Positions 44,275-53,499 of a DNA stretch of 64,000 nucleotides are shown piece by piece. The stretch's first letter is position 1; each line of letters begins with the position of its first letter. The notes beneath the pieces are model-generated. The model worked only from the letters and a program-made list of their open reading frames with translations. It was not told the DNA's origin and did not search any database. The stretch comes from Alphaproteobacteria bacterium (GTDB lineage Bacteria; Pseudomonadota; Alphaproteobacteria; Micavibrionales; Micavibrionaceae), in contig JAACQG010000013.1 in NCBI GenBank assembly GCA_009995045.1, positions 21,833-85,832 on the forward strand. Reading direction: 5' to 3'. A program made the translations under genes and the position numbers.

Positions 44275-45737
44275 TACTGATTATTCGGCGCGATTGGCAT
44301 GCAGTCTGAAAAATACTGGCACGCGGCTAAGGCTTGTGTGCGTGTCATCCCCGCAAGGCGACCGCGGAACAACCAACCATCTTGCGTCTTAAGCGGCGCA
44401 ACGATGGTGTGTACATTGTTGTAAGATGCGCGCGGCAGTTTTTGTACTGATTTATTCAATAATTCATCCGTCGCTGCCCTGCTGCTAAACGCACCAATTT
44501 GAACAGACCACGCATTATTGGCCGTTTGTCCCTGCTGATGACGTGCAGAAAGCGCAGGGTTTAATTGTTGGGCGCTAACCGAAGGCTGAACAGAGGCATA
44601 GCGAACCCCCGCTTGTTGCTGTTGTTGGGCGGCGCGAATTTCCGCCTGTTTTGCAGCAAGCGCTGCTATCTGTTTTTGCTGACCGGTATGTGCGGCCATT
44701 GCAATCATACCGGTTTCGACGCGGCGAATCTTATCAAGGTCATAATCACCTTCACCAATCAAACGCCCCATCTCCGCAATCTGCGGATTTGATGCAGATA
44801 TATATTCTGCCTCATGTCCCCCGCGCGCATTGAACGCAAGTAAAGCAACGGGTTTTCTTGGGGGCAACGGAACTTTAGATTCCGCAATGCGTAAATGCTG
44901 CATCTTTGCAAATGCGTCATCGAGCAATGTCTCCATATGTGCATTGCGTGTATTACCGCTGCGACCGCCAAAAACAACACCAATGATACGCTGGTTGTTT
45001 CGCACTGCCGATGCCACGAGGTTAAATCCAGACGCACGCACATAGCCCGTCTTCATGCCATCCATACCTTTATAGCTACCAAGCAATTTATTGTGGTTTC
45101 TATATGTCTGCCCGCCATAGCGAACGCTGGTTTGATTGTAGAATTTGTAATATTGCGGATATTTGTTAATCACATATTGCGCCAATAACGCCATGTCGCG
45201 CGCCGTTGTAACCTGTTTAGGATCGTGCAAACCTGATGCGTTACGAAATGTTGTGCTCTTCATGCCGATATGACGGGCTTTACGAGTCATGATCTCGGCA
45301 AAGCTTGATTCGGTACGCCCCAAATGCTCGGCCATCGCAACCGCGATATCATTGGCTGATTTTGTCACAAGTATATTGATCGCATCTTTGGCCTTAATGC
45401 TCGATCCGGGTTTTAAGCCAAGCTTGCTCGGCACCATGCTTGCGGCATGGCTGGAAATACGAATGCGTGTATTGTAATTCATCTTCCCTTGTTCAAGGGC
45501 TTCAAACGCCATCAGCAACGTCATAATCTTCGTCAGGGAAGCAGGATGTAATTTTTTATCCGCATAGCGCTCGTGCAAGATCATGCCAGTATCGGCGTCC
45601 ATCACAAGCGACGCGTATTTATCATTCGCATGCGCAGAGGAGGAAAAGCCAACATTACCGAGACATACAAGGGTCAGGAAAAGCCCCCATCCTATAATAG
45701 AAAATAAAGCTTTATCCTTGAAATGTCCCTGAACCAT
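44274..45737 (-). CDS. D-alanyl-D-alanine carboxypeptidase (S11 family) with SPOR domain
   Basis: Trims the terminal D-Ala from peptidoglycan pentapeptides in the periplasm. The 487 residues contain a signal/anchor segment (about 11-37), then the S11 domain with all three motifs: SLTK (SxxK), SAND (SxN) and KTGYV (KTG). The linker is Gln-rich low complexity (about 360-400). The last 75 residues form a SPOR domain (WSVQIGAFSSRAATDELL), which binds denuded glycan at the septum. It is therefore a division-site DD-carboxypeptidase of the DacF/PBP6 type. Confidence 0.93.
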   Translation of the reverse strand: MVQGHFKDKALFSIIGWGLFLTLVCLGNVGFSSSAHANDKYASLVMDADTGMILHERYADKKLHPASLTKIMTLLMAFEALEQGKMNYNTRIRISSHAASMVPSKLGLKPGSSIKAKDAINILVTKSANDIAVAMAEHLGRTESSFAEIMTRKARHIGMKSTTFRNASGLHDPKQVTTARDMALLAQYVINKYPQYYKFYNQTSVRYGGQTYRNHNKLLGSYKGMDGMKTGYVRASGFNLVASAVRNNQRIIGVVFGGRSGNTRNAHMETLLDDAFAKMQHLRIAESKVPLPPRKPVALLAFNARGGHEAEYISASNPQIAEMGRLIGEGDYDLDKIRRVETGMIAMAAHTGQQKQIAALAAKQAEIRAAQQQQQAGVRYASVQPSVSAQQLNPALSARHQQGQTANNAWSVQIGAFSSRAATDELLNKSVQKLPRASYNNVHTIVAPLKTQDGWLFRGRLAGMTRTQALAACQYFSDCMPIAPNNQ

Positions 45738-45890
45738 AGCGGCCTTTTTGCTCTTTTAATAATAATTTGAGGAATGATGGTAACTAAGGATTTTAGAAAC
45801 ATCAAAATTATAAATCTATAATACGCTATAAATGTATAGGATTCTTTAAAATTTGTCTACACATCCAATAAAACCCCCAAAAAAGCAACT

Positions 45891-45909
45891 TTTTGTGCGC
45901 CGCACAAAA
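45891..45909. promoter_or_regulatory. 19-bp palindrome upstream of the phasin gene
   Basis: TTTTGTGC and GCACAAAA flank GCC. Related TGTGCGGTGCAA occurs at 45951 and TTGCGTTGCATTA near 46034, so the 350-base region 45738-46087 may hold several sites for one regulator, possibly a PhaR-like phasin repressor. No gene is seen in this region. Confidence 0.4.
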
Positions 45910-46087
45910 TTTATCCTTGACGGATGAGGGGGGGCGATGTAAATTAAAATTGTGCGGTGCAATATATTATATGTTGTGAAACAATAAAACTGCACTGTTT
46001 TCAAACGTGGTGGATGTCGTGTACACTCAAATTGTTGCGTTGCATTACATTTCCCAAGAAAACGAATAAAGTAAGGATTTAGAGCCA

Positions 46088-47008
46088 ATGGCCGAAGCAA
46101 ATAAAGTAGTACAATTGAAATCAGGCAGCCAAGACGCTGCGCCTAAAAAAGCTGACGCGCAAAAAGCTGAAAAGCCAGCCGCGAAAAAGCCAGCTGAGAA
46201 AAAAGGGCCCGCCAAAGCGAAAGCTAAACCCGCTGTGAAAAAAACGACGGTTAAGAAAAAAGCAGCCGCTAAAAAATCCGCCCCTAAAAAGGCCATTGCG
46301 AAAAAGTCAGCACCCAAATCTACAGCGTCTAAATCTGTAGCAAAAGCAGCCCCCGCAGACAAAAAAGTTGCCGACGCAAAAGCGGAAGCTCAAACAATTA
46401 CAAAAAAGACAAGCGCTGATAGAAAAGCGACAAAGAAACCGATTGCTAAAAAGAAAACCGTGAAAAAAGCAGCCCCGAAAAAGGCCGCGACACAAACGGT
46501 AAAAAAAGCAATCAAGAAGGCCGTTAAGAAGCCGACCGTGGCATCATTCACAAAGCCACAAACAAACTTTAAAACACCAAATCCATTTAACACAAAACAA
46601 CTGGAGGCTATCATGACCCAACCAAATTTTGACAAAGCACAAAAGCAATTTGATCAATTCACAAAAGAAGCTGCAAATCTTAACCGCGAAGGCATTGATG
46701 CATTCGTTAAATCCGGCACAATCTTCGCCAAGGGTTTCGAAAACATCATGAAAGAAACAATGAGCTTCGCGCAAAGCTCCGCTGAAAAGCAAATGAAGCT
46801 TGCGAAAGATGCGATGACCTGTAAAACAATCAACGAATTTTCAGATGCGCAAAACAAACTTGCGAAAACATCATTCGATGATTTCATGTCTGGCACAACA
46901 AAGATCACTGAACTTGGCGTAAAAGTTTTGACTGACTCAATCGAGCCAATCAGCGAACAAGTTCAAAAATCAGTACAAAAAGCAACAGACGCAGTTGCGG
47001 CTGAATAA
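46088..47008 (+). CDS. Phasin with Lys/Ala-rich, histone-like N-terminal extension
   Basis: Polyhydroxyalkanoate granule surface protein. The C-terminal 131 residues (from 176) are a phasin-type helix bundle (FDKAQKQFDQFTKEAANLN, KGFENIMKETMSFAQSS, SFDDFMSGTTKITELGVKVL). The first 170 residues consist of Lys, Ala and Pro repeats like those of PhaF and histone H1, likely to bind DNA and tether granules to the nucleoid. In Pseudomonas PhaF the tail is C-terminal; here it is N-terminal. A strong internal ribosome-binding site and ATG at 46613 could also give the short phasin alone. Confidence 0.85.
   Translation: MAEANKVVQLKSGSQDAAPKKADAQKAEKPAAKKPAEKKGPAKAKAKPAVKKTTVKKKAAAKKSAPKKAIAKKSAPKSTASKSVAKAAPADKKVADAKAEAQTITKKTSADRKATKKPIAKKKTVKKAAPKKAATQTVKKAIKKAVKKPTVASFTKPQTNFKTPNPFNTKQLEAIMTQPNFDKAQKQFDQFTKEAANLNREGIDAFVKSGTIFAKGFENIMKETMSFAQSSAEKQMKLAKDAMTCKTINEFSDAQNKLAKTSFDDFMSGTTKITELGVKVLTDSIEPISEQVQKSVQKATDAVAAE
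46603..46615 (+). promoter_or_regulatory. Internal ribosome-binding site and start codon within the phasin gene
   Basis: GGAGG at 46603-46607, five bases, then ATG at 46613 in frame with the phasin. Translation here would give a 131-residue phasin without the basic extension. This is a better site than that of the long form. Confidence 0.6.
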
Positions 47009-47057
47009 TAATAAAAGCTGAACAGGGACACTTAGAATTACAGTCCCCCATATATTA

Positions 47058-47087
47058 AAACCCTGGCCGTCAAAAGCCGGGGTTTTT
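47058..47087 (+). terminator. Rho-independent terminator of the phasin gene
   Basis: AAACCCTGGC and GCCGGGGTTTTT arms, followed by CTTGC, about 50 bases after the stop. Confidence 0.85.
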
Positions 47088-47187
47088 CTTGCTCAAAAAC
47101 ACTCTAAAAATAGGCGTCAAAAACTATTCAAACAATCCTTGATTTGATATCATTGTATTATCGGATAATTTTATTATATTAAAACCT

Positions 47188-47577
47188 ATGAACACATATA
47201 ACGACATAATACGCATGGACGAAGATGACGGCATCCAACACGGCGCGCCGCATGAGCCGGGCGAGGGCGAACAACAACCCGGCGACGATGCTGGCCTACT
47301 TCTTGAAGCACGTCCAAAAACCAAAAAACCATCCATGTATAAAGTCCTTTTGCTGAACGATGATTACACCCCGATGGAATTTGTCGTGCATGTGGTGGAA
47401 AAATTCTTCGCCAAAAACCGCGCAGAAGCGACCGACATCATGATGAGCGTGCACCGCCGCGGCGTCGGCATCTGCGGCGTCTTTACCTTTGAGATCGCCG
47501 AAACCAAAGTCGCCCAAGTCATGGACTTCGCCCGCGCCAACGAACAACCCCTCCAATGCACGATGGAGAAGGAATGA
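47188..47577 (+). CDS. clpS: ClpS adaptor
   Basis: Adaptor that delivers N-degron substrates (Leu, Phe, Trp, Tyr N-termini) to ClpAP. The 129 residues have a longer, Glu/Gly-rich N-terminal tail (about 1-45) than usual. The ClpS core follows: [24 protein letters not shown] with the substrate-pocket Asn-Asp-Asp and Met, and [20 protein letters not shown] with the ClpA-contact His. It heads the cluster clpS-DUF4265-clpA, and the aat gene that makes some N-degrons lies in the same window. Confidence 0.95.
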   Translation: MNTYNDIIRMDEDDGIQHGAPHEPGEGEQQPGDDAGLLLEARPKTKKPSMYKVLLLNDDYTPMEFVVHVVEKFFAKNRAEATDIMMSVHRRGVGICGVFTFEIAETKVAQVMDFARANEQPLQCTMEKE

Positions 47578-48047
47578 CACAAAATTCAGCAGACCAAGCT
47601 GAACACGTAAAGGTCGAGTTTCGTGTGCCAAATGAAGATGGCGGCGTTGATGTGGAAACCATGTGGGCGCAGCCACGCGGCGATGATCTCTATATGCTCG
47701 ACAACACACCATTTTACGCATATGGCATTTCAAACGAGGATATATTCCGCGCAAGCCATGAGCCAAACATGGAATTCCCTGTCTTTCACTCTATATATAA
47801 AAAATCAGGCAACCGAACATTACGCATTATGTTCACGCAAGACGAAGCAAAGGGATCAACATCGCAATCAACACTCGATTATTTAAACGAAATGGGATGC
47901 GCCTATGAGGGGGCAGATGCGTCATTTTATGCAATTACCATCCCCGCAGACACTGATTTATTTGAAATTGCGACCTTTTTAACGGACAATGAAATTATGT
48001 GGGAACATTCCGACCCCAAATACGACGATATTTACCCAAAAGGCTAA
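47574..48047 (+). CDS. DUF4265-like protein between clpS and clpA
   Basis: A 157-residue soluble protein. [21 protein letters not shown] followed by [17 protein letters not shown] matches the DUF4265 pattern, to which no function is assigned. It starts at ATG 47574, overlapping the clpS stop in ATGA with GGAGAAGGA just upstream, and ends five bases before clpA. It is therefore translationally linked to both, which suggests involvement in ClpAP action; this is inference. Confidence 0.8.
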   Translation: MTQNSADQAEHVKVEFRVPNEDGGVDVETMWAQPRGDDLYMLDNTPFYAYGISNEDIFRASHEPNMEFPVFHSIYKKSGNRTLRIMFTQDEAKGSTSQSTLDYLNEMGCAYEGADASFYAITIPADTDLFEIATFLTDNEIMWEHSDPKYDDIYPKG

Positions 48048-48052
48048 AGCTT

Positions 48053-50386
48053 ATGCTCAGTAAAAACCTAGAACTCACCCTCCACCGCGCCCTTGGCGTT
48101 GCTCAGGAATATAATCACGAATACGCAACGCTGGAACATTTGCTCTTCGCCCTGATCGAAGACCAAGATGCGATGGCCGTTTTGCGTTCCTGCGGCATTG
48201 ATATGGAGACGCTCAAGGATCAACTTGCAACCTATATCAATAATGAGCTGAATTATCTCACCTCCACCGAAGCTGATGAAGCCAAGCCAACCACGGCTTT
48301 CCAACGCGTCCTGCAACGCGCCGCCATCCATGTCCAAAGCTCTGGCCGCGAAGAAGTCACAGGCGCAAATGTCCTTGTCGCCCTATTCAGCGAACGTGAA
48401 AGTCACGCGGTTTACTTCCTGCAAGAACAAGACATGACACGTTTCGACGCGGTGAATTACATCAGCCACGGCATCGCCAAAGTGCCATCACAAACCGACG
48501 GTACAAAAGCACCCCGCGGTGTGGATGAAGACGATGTCAAAGAAATCAAATCAGGCGCCGAAGCGCTGGACGCATACTGCGTAAACCTCAATGAAAAAGC
48601 CGCTGACGGCAAAATCGACCCGCTCATTGGTCGCGATAAAGAACTTGAGCGCGCCATTCAGGTGCTATGCCGCCGCTCCAAAAACAACCCGCTTTTTGTA
48701 GGTGATCCGGGCGTTGGTAAAACCGCAATCGCCGAAGGATTAGCGCTTCGCATTATCAACGAAGAAGTGCCGGAAGTTCTGTTCGATGCGACCATCTTCT
48801 CGCTTGATATGGGAAGCCTGCTCGCGGGCACGCGCTATCGCGGTGATTTCGAAGAGCGCATCAAAGCCGTGCTTAAGGAGCTAGAAAATATCGACGGCGC
48901 AGTGCTATTCATTGATGAAATTCATACCGTGATCGGCGCAGGCGCAACCTCTGGCGGCGCAATGGATGCGTCAAACCTCCTCAAACCCGCGCTTTCAAAT
49001 GGCTCGCTCAAATGCATGGGCTCAACCACATATAAAGAATACCGCAACCATTTCGAAAAAGACCGCGCGCTGGTGCGCCGCTTCCAAAAAATCGACGTCT
49101 ACGAACCTTCCATAGAAGATGCCATCGCAATCCTAAAAGGCCTGCGTCCGCATTATCAGGAATATCACGGCGTCGAATACACGGATGCCGCTCTCACCGC
49201 CGCCGTCAAGCTTTCCGATAAATATATGGGTGAGCGAAAATTACCCGATAAAGCCATCGACATCATCGACGAAGTGGGAGCGGCGCAAATGCTGGTCCCC
49301 GCCGATAAACGCAAAAAAATCATCACCGAAGAAGACATCGAAGGTGTCGTCGCCATGATCGCCCGCATCCCCGCTGCAAGCATGACCAAAGACGACAAAG
49401 CCGCGCTTAAAAATCTGGAGCGTGACCTCAAAACAATGGTTTATGATCAGGATATCGCCATCGATACGCTCTGCGATTCCATTAAACTGGCGCGTGCAGG
49501 CCTGCGTGATGCGGAAAAACCAATCGGCTCTTACCTGTTTTCTGGCCCCACGGGCGTTGGTAAAACCGAAGTCGCCAAACAACTCGCCAAGACTATGGGC
49601 ATTGAGCTTATTCGCTTTGATATGTCCGAATATATGGAGCGCCACTCCGTCTCACGCCTGATCGGGACACCGCCGGGTTATGTCGGTTTCGAACAAGGCG
49701 GCCTGATGACCGATAAAATCGACCAACATCCGCATTGTGTGCTGTTGCTTGATGAAATTGAAAAAGCCCATCCCGATTTGTATAACATCCTCCTGCAAGT
49801 CATGGATTACGGCAAGCTCACTGATAATAACGGCAAGAGCATTGATTTTCGCAATGTCATCCTCATCATGACCACCAATGCGGGCGCATCCGATATGGCC
49901 AAAACCCCTATTGGCTTTGGTCGATCCGTGGGGGATGGACAAGATAGCTACGCCGATAATGACGCCATCACAAAAACCTTCGCACCTGAATTTAGAAACC
50001 GCCTCGACGCGATAGTCCCATTCCAGAATCTATCCTTAAAAACCGTCGAACAAGTCGTAGAGAAATTCGTCGCCCAACTCGAAGGGCAATTGGCCGATAA
50101 AAACGTTCAGATCGAGCTATCCAATAAAGCACGCAAATACCTCGCCAAAGAAGGCTATGATCCATCCATGGGCGCACGCCCGCTTGGCCGCGTGATACAG
50201 GAAAAACTAAAACGTCCGCTGGCGGAAGAAATCTTGTTTGGAAAATTGGAAAATGGCGGCTTGGTAACCATCGATTTAGATAAAGATGGCGCGCTTGAAT
50301 TTAAATTCGAAACACCCACCGCGCCCACACATGAGCCAGAAAACGTTGAAGAAGGCAAAGACGAACCAAAACAAGCCGACGCCTAA
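48053..50386 (+). CDS. clpA: ATP-dependent Clp protease ATPase subunit ClpA
   Basis: Hexameric unfoldase that feeds substrates to ClpP. The 777 residues contain an N-terminal Clp_N domain ([18 protein letters not shown]), AAA1 with Walker A GDPGVGKT and [14 protein letters not shown], and AAA2 with GPTGVGKT and [11 protein letters not shown]. The typical ClpP-docking loop region and the C-terminal D2-small domain ([21 protein letters not shown]) are present. ATG 48053 is chosen over an upstream in-frame codon at 47999 lying in the preceding gene. The stop overlaps the convergent pseudopilin gene. Confidence 0.96.
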   Translation: MLSKNLELTLHRALGVAQEYNHEYATLEHLLFALIEDQDAMAVLRSCGIDMETLKDQLATYINNELNYLTSTEADEAKPTTAFQRVLQRAAIHVQSSGREEVTGANVLVALFSERESHAVYFLQEQDMTRFDAVNYISHGIAKVPSQTDGTKAPRGVDEDDVKEIKSGAEALDAYCVNLNEKAADGKIDPLIGRDKELERAIQVLCRRSKNNPLFVGDPGVGKTAIAEGLALRIINEEVPEVLFDATIFSLDMGSLLAGTRYRGDFEERIKAVLKELENIDGAVLFIDEIHTVIGAGATSGGAMDASNLLKPALSNGSLKCMGSTTYKEYRNHFEKDRALVRRFQKIDVYEPSIEDAIAILKGLRPHYQEYHGVEYTDAALTAAVKLSDKYMGERKLPDKAIDIIDEVGAAQMLVPADKRKKIITEEDIEGVVAMIARIPAASMTKDDKAALKNLERDLKTMVYDQDIAIDTLCDSIKLARAGLRDAEKPIGSYLFSGPTGVGKTEVAKQLAKTMGIELIRFDMSEYMERHSVSRLIGTPPGYVGFEQGGLMTDKIDQHPHCVLLLDEIEKAHPDLYNILLQVMDYGKLTDNNGKSIDFRNVILIMTTNAGASDMAKTPIGFGRSVGDGQDSYADNDAITKTFAPEFRNRLDAIVPFQNLSLKTVEQVVEKFVAQLEGQLADKNVQIELSNKARKYLAKEGYDPSMGARPLGRVIQEKLKRPLAEEILFGKLENGGLVTIDLDKDGALEFKFETPTAPTHEPENVEEGKDEPKQADA

Positions 50387-51159
50387 CGCGCGATCAAAAC
50401 TTGATAATAGTGAAAACTATTCGTTGGCGGGGATTGCGAACCTTCGAAACACCCTGACATTTTTCCAAACAGAGAGTTGCTACCATCTCCGCCGCCAGAT
50501 GTTGAGTCATTGGAAATTGAGTTGGCTTCCGCGTAACTGCCAGTAAAATAAGTGCTAATACTCCATGTGGCATAATCTTCTTTAGGGATATTATTGTTTG
50601 GTGTTAAAACACCGCTATTTTTTGCCAACTCTTTGCAAATTTCTTCTTTAACAAAGGGAATAAACAAAATAAGTGATTCATCGCTCGTTCCATTTGTGTT
50701 GCACGCAGCATCTGTAGCACTACCAACACCCAATATGCATATATTTCCAGTTATAAAAATTTTATCATAATATGTTGCTGAACTATGATTAGAATCTAAC
50801 CACTTAGGATCCAGGGAAATGTAATGAGAGCCAGCGCCTTTTTTAGAAAACACGTTGCATTGCTCATCACTTGGACTGTTAGGGTTTGCATATGTAGCAA
50901 GTATGTTGTTTTCAAAGCTAATCTCTGTGTCTTTGCAACCATTTGAAATGCGTAACATTTGAACCGCTTGCCGAATGCTTCGTCCATAATCAGAGATTTC
51001 ACCCGCATATAACTTGGCTCGCTCTTCGCCGATAATATCTGTGTTTCCCCCGCGCATCATGTCCGACACCACATAACCAAGCGCCGCAAACAAGGCAACA
51101 CCAATCAAAATAAAGAACAAAGCTGATCCGCGTTCACCGCGACGATAAATATGTTTCAT
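50383..51159 (-). CDS. Pseudopilin-like membrane-anchored protein (paralogue 2)
   Basis: A 258-residue protein with the same ends as the one encoded at 43462-44274: an N-terminal RRGERGSALFFILIGVALFAAL helix and a C-terminal [11 protein letters not shown]. The middle is Asn/Ser/Gly-rich with about six Cys and no similarity strong enough to see by eye. It is likely membrane-tethered with an exported domain. ATG 51159 is preferred to a GTG at 51174. The stop overlaps the clpA stop by four bases. Function unknown. Confidence 0.72.
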   Translation of the reverse strand: MKHIYRRGERGSALFFILIGVALFAALGYVVSDMMRGGNTDIIGEERAKLYAGEISDYGRSIRQAVQMLRISNGCKDTEISFENNILATYANPNSPSDEQCNVFSKKGAGSHYISLDPKWLDSNHSSATYYDKIFITGNICILGVGSATDAACNTNGTSDESLILFIPFVKEEICKELAKNSGVLTPNNNIPKEDYATWSISTYFTGSYAEANSISNDSTSGGGDGSNSLFGKMSGCFEGSQSPPTNSFHYYQVLIAR

Positions 51160-51208
51160 ATGATGATTATACACTGCATTTTAACGCATTTCATGGTTTA
51201 ATAAGACC

Positions 51209-52054
51209 ATGACAAATAATAATGCAATCACCGTATTAATTGCCGAAGACAACGACGTCAGCCGTGAAATGATGGCGGGTATCCTTGAAACAAAAGGCTA
51301 CACCATTATTCACGCAAGAGATGGCGGCAGCGCGATTGAAAAAATCCATGAACACAAAATCGATGTTGCATTGGTTGATATCAATATGGCGCCAAAGGGC
51401 GGCTTTGAATTCGTCAAACATCTTGTCGTAAAAGACATCAAACTGCCCGTCGCGGTTGTCACCGGCATCGACACAAGCGATGTCCTCATGGAGGCAAACG
51501 CCCTCGGCGTGCTGCAGGTCATCCATAAACCCATTACCCCCGAACGTCTGATCCAAAGCGTGCAACGCATGGCAAAAAGCATCGGCCTTAACCCCGAACC
51601 AATGGGCGTGAAATCCGTTAGCACACTGTTTTCTCATGAAGAGCTGATGCAAAAAGCCATTGAGATCGCAGAGAAAAACGTACAATTAGGGCGCGGCGGC
51701 CCATATGGCGCCATACTTGCGGATGCAAAAGGCAAAATACTCGGCCAAGGTGCAAATGGTATCAAATCACGCATCGACCCCATGGCACATGCAGAGGTCA
51801 TGGCCATACGCCAAGCCGCAGAACGCCTGGGCGCTACTGAGCTGAAGGACTGCACAATATATTGCTCAAGCCAGCCAACAAAAATCGGCCAAGCGTTAAT
51901 CGAATCTGTTGGAATTGGAAAAATCTATTACGGTCTATCGAATGAAGACGTGGCCGCCATACGCGGCACAGCAAAAACCAGCGCCCCCATTTGCGAACAA
52001 ATCTGCAAAGATGAAGCGTTGGCAATGTTTAAGGCCGCAAAACGACCTGAATAA
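51209..52054 (+). CDS. CheY-type receiver fused to a zinc-less guanine-deaminase-like domain
   Basis: A 281-residue fusion. Residues 6-122 are a receiver domain with acidic pair Glu13/Asp14, phospho-acceptor Asp57, Thr85 and Lys107. Residues of about 142-281 follow the guanine/cytidine deaminase pattern: GGPYGAILAD, then DPMAHAEVMAIRQAAERLGA (His194 and catalytic Glu196) and LKDCTIY. Where the family has a PCxxC zinc motif there is P223-T224-K225-I226-G227, so both zinc Cys are lost. The deaminase half should therefore be catalytically dead or changed and may act as a phosphorylation-controlled binding domain. Partner unknown. Confidence 0.88.
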   Translation: MTNNNAITVLIAEDNDVSREMMAGILETKGYTIIHARDGGSAIEKIHEHKIDVALVDINMAPKGGFEFVKHLVVKDIKLPVAVVTGIDTSDVLMEANALGVLQVIHKPITPERLIQSVQRMAKSIGLNPEPMGVKSVSTLFSHEELMQKAIEIAEKNVQLGRGGPYGAILADAKGKILGQGANGIKSRIDPMAHAEVMAIRQAAERLGATELKDCTIYCSSQPTKIGQALIESVGIGKIYYGLSNEDVAAIRGTAKTSAPICEQICKDEALAMFKAAKRPE

Positions 52055-52067
52055 AAAGACTTAAACC

Positions 52068-52529
52068 TCAAGCAAGCTCAAAGATCGCATCAATCTCAAC
52101 GGCAACGCCGCGCGGCAAATCTGCGGCGCTGACCGCGAAACGTGCGTGACGTCCCGCGTCACCCATCACTTCAACGAACAGATTGGATGCGCCATTAATC
52201 ACTTCTGGTTGATCCTTAAAATCAACAACAGCGCGAACAAATCCACCCAATTTAACCAAACGTTTAATCTTGCTCCAATCACCATCAACCGCGGCATTGG
52301 CCTGCGCTAAGATATTCAGCGCGCATGCTTTGGCGGCCTCTGCGCCTTGCTCAACGCTCAAATCTGCGCCAACACGACCCTGATGCATCGCTTCACCATT
52401 TAAAAATGGAATCTGCCCAGATATAAAAATCTGCTTCCCGCTGATTACATATGGCACGTAATTCGCCGCTGGTGCTGCCGCGCTTGGTAATTCCAAACCT
52501 AAAGATTCTAATTTCTCTGTAATGCTCAT
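52068..52529 (-). CDS. RidA family protein
   Basis: A 153-residue member of the YjgF/YER057c/UK114 family. RidA deaminates reactive enamine/imine intermediates made by PLP enzymes such as threonine ammonia-lyase, which is also encoded in this window. The pattern includes FISGQIPFLNGE, NILAQANAAVDGDW and the closing SAADLPRGVAVEIDAIFEL. The canonical Arg-containing RxxV segment is replaced by HARFAV near residue 132, so it may belong to a non-RidA branch of the family. AGGAAAG precedes ATG 52529. Confidence 0.88.
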   Translation of the reverse strand: MSITEKLESLGLELPSAAAPAANYVPYVISGKQIFISGQIPFLNGEAMHQGRVGADLSVEQGAEAAKACALNILAQANAAVDGDWSKIKRLVKLGGFVRAVVDFKDQPEVINGASNLFVEVMGDAGRHARFAVSAADLPRGVAVEIDAIFELA

Positions 52530-52614
52530 AAAGTCTTTCCTCTCTTGCAATAAGTGGCTAATATGCCATACTTTCTCGCGATAACAATAAGAGATTACAA
52601 GACCGGATAAACTT

Positions 52615-53004
52615 ATGAGCCTGCTCAAATTTTTAGGTGTGATGTCACCCGCACATATTAACTTTTTCAACGCCATAAAACGCGGCGAGAAAGTCGGAAC
52701 AGACGTACTCGGCAACGTGTACTACAGCGGAAAACCCCGCAAAGGGTATAAACGCGATCGCCGCTGGGTGATGTTTGACGGCAAACCCGAAGCCACACGC
52801 GTGCCACCCGAATGGCATGGATGGCTGCATCACCAAACAGATGTCGTACCATCAGGTGAAAATAGCTTCCGCCGTCCATGGCAGATCCCACACCAAGAAA
52901 ACATGACCGGCACAACACAGGCATACCGCCCACCGGGTCACGTCCTCGAAGGGGGCAATCGCGATAAAGCGACCGGCGATTACGAAGCCTGGAAACCAGA
53001 ATAA
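52615..53004 (+). CDS. NDUFA12-type complex I accessory subunit
   Basis: A 129-residue supernumerary subunit of NADH:ubiquinone oxidoreductase, shared by alphaproteobacteria and mitochondria. Typical are GTDVLGNVYY, RRWVMFDGKPEATRVPPEWHGWLH, the PW and YRPPGH segments and YEAWKPE at the end. No other complex I gene is nearby. It begins an operon with mlaD and the DUF2155 gene; in my memory this order is common in alphaproteobacteria. Confidence 0.95.
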   Translation: MSLLKFLGVMSPAHINFFNAIKRGEKVGTDVLGNVYYSGKPRKGYKRDRRWVMFDGKPEATRVPPEWHGWLHHQTDVVPSGENSFRRPWQIPHQENMTGTTQAYRPPGHVLEGGNRDKATGDYEAWKPE

Positions 53005-53040
53005 ACATACGCATGATTTAAGAATAACAAGGAACAACAC

Positions 53041-53499
53041 ATGAACCGCAATATCGTAGAAACCATTCTTGGAGCAGTCGTCATTATCGTCGCTGGTATC
53101 TTTCTCGCTTTTTCCATGCGTGCGGGCGATGTTGGCGCGTCAAATGGCGGCTATGTCGTCACGGCTGATTTCTCTGGCATTGGTGGCCTCTCAGTGGGCG
53201 ATGAAGTCCAAATCAGCGGTGTCAAAGTTGGAACAGTCTCTAAAGTCGCCCTTGATGAGGAAAGCTTTCTTGCCCGCGTAAGTATATTGGTCAATTCCGA
53301 CCTCAAACTACCAACCGATACAGCAGCCTTGATTAGCTCGGAAAGCCTTTTGGGCGGAAAATACCTCGCTCTCGAACCTGGCGCAGATGAAGAAATGATC
53401 ACTCCAGGCGGACGCATTCAATACACTCAAGCCCCACAAAATTTAGAACAGCTATTAGGTCAATTTATCTTTAGCATGCAAGAAGATGACAAAAAATAA
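53041..53499 (+). CDS. mlaD: MlaD, substrate-binding MCE protein of the outer-membrane lipid transport system
   Basis: A 152-residue inner-membrane-anchored MCE protein that shuttles phospholipids between membranes with MlaFEB. It has an N-terminal anchor (about 6-28), then the MCE domain VTADFSGIGGLSVGDEVQISGVKVGTVSKV, and LLGGKYLALEPG near the hexamer pore. The other mla genes are absent from the window. It overlaps the DUF2155 gene by 14 bases. Confidence 0.93.
   Translation: MNRNIVETILGAVVIIVAGIFLAFSMRAGDVGASNGGYVVTADFSGIGGLSVGDEVQISGVKVGTVSKVALDEESFLARVSILVNSDLKLPTDTAALISSESLLGGKYLALEPGADEEMITPGGRIQYTQAPQNLEQLLGQFIFSMQEDDKK

Noticed and set aside
45846-46100. 84-codon minus-strand ORF in the phasin upstream region
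   Set aside because: It covers the palindrome and promoter region, is rich in rare residues, and has no ribosome-binding site.
46045-46635. Phe/Ala-rich minus-strand ORFs that look like membrane proteins
   Set aside because: They are antisense to the Lys/Ala repeat of the phasin; AAA/GCC codons read backwards give Phe and Gly/Ala.
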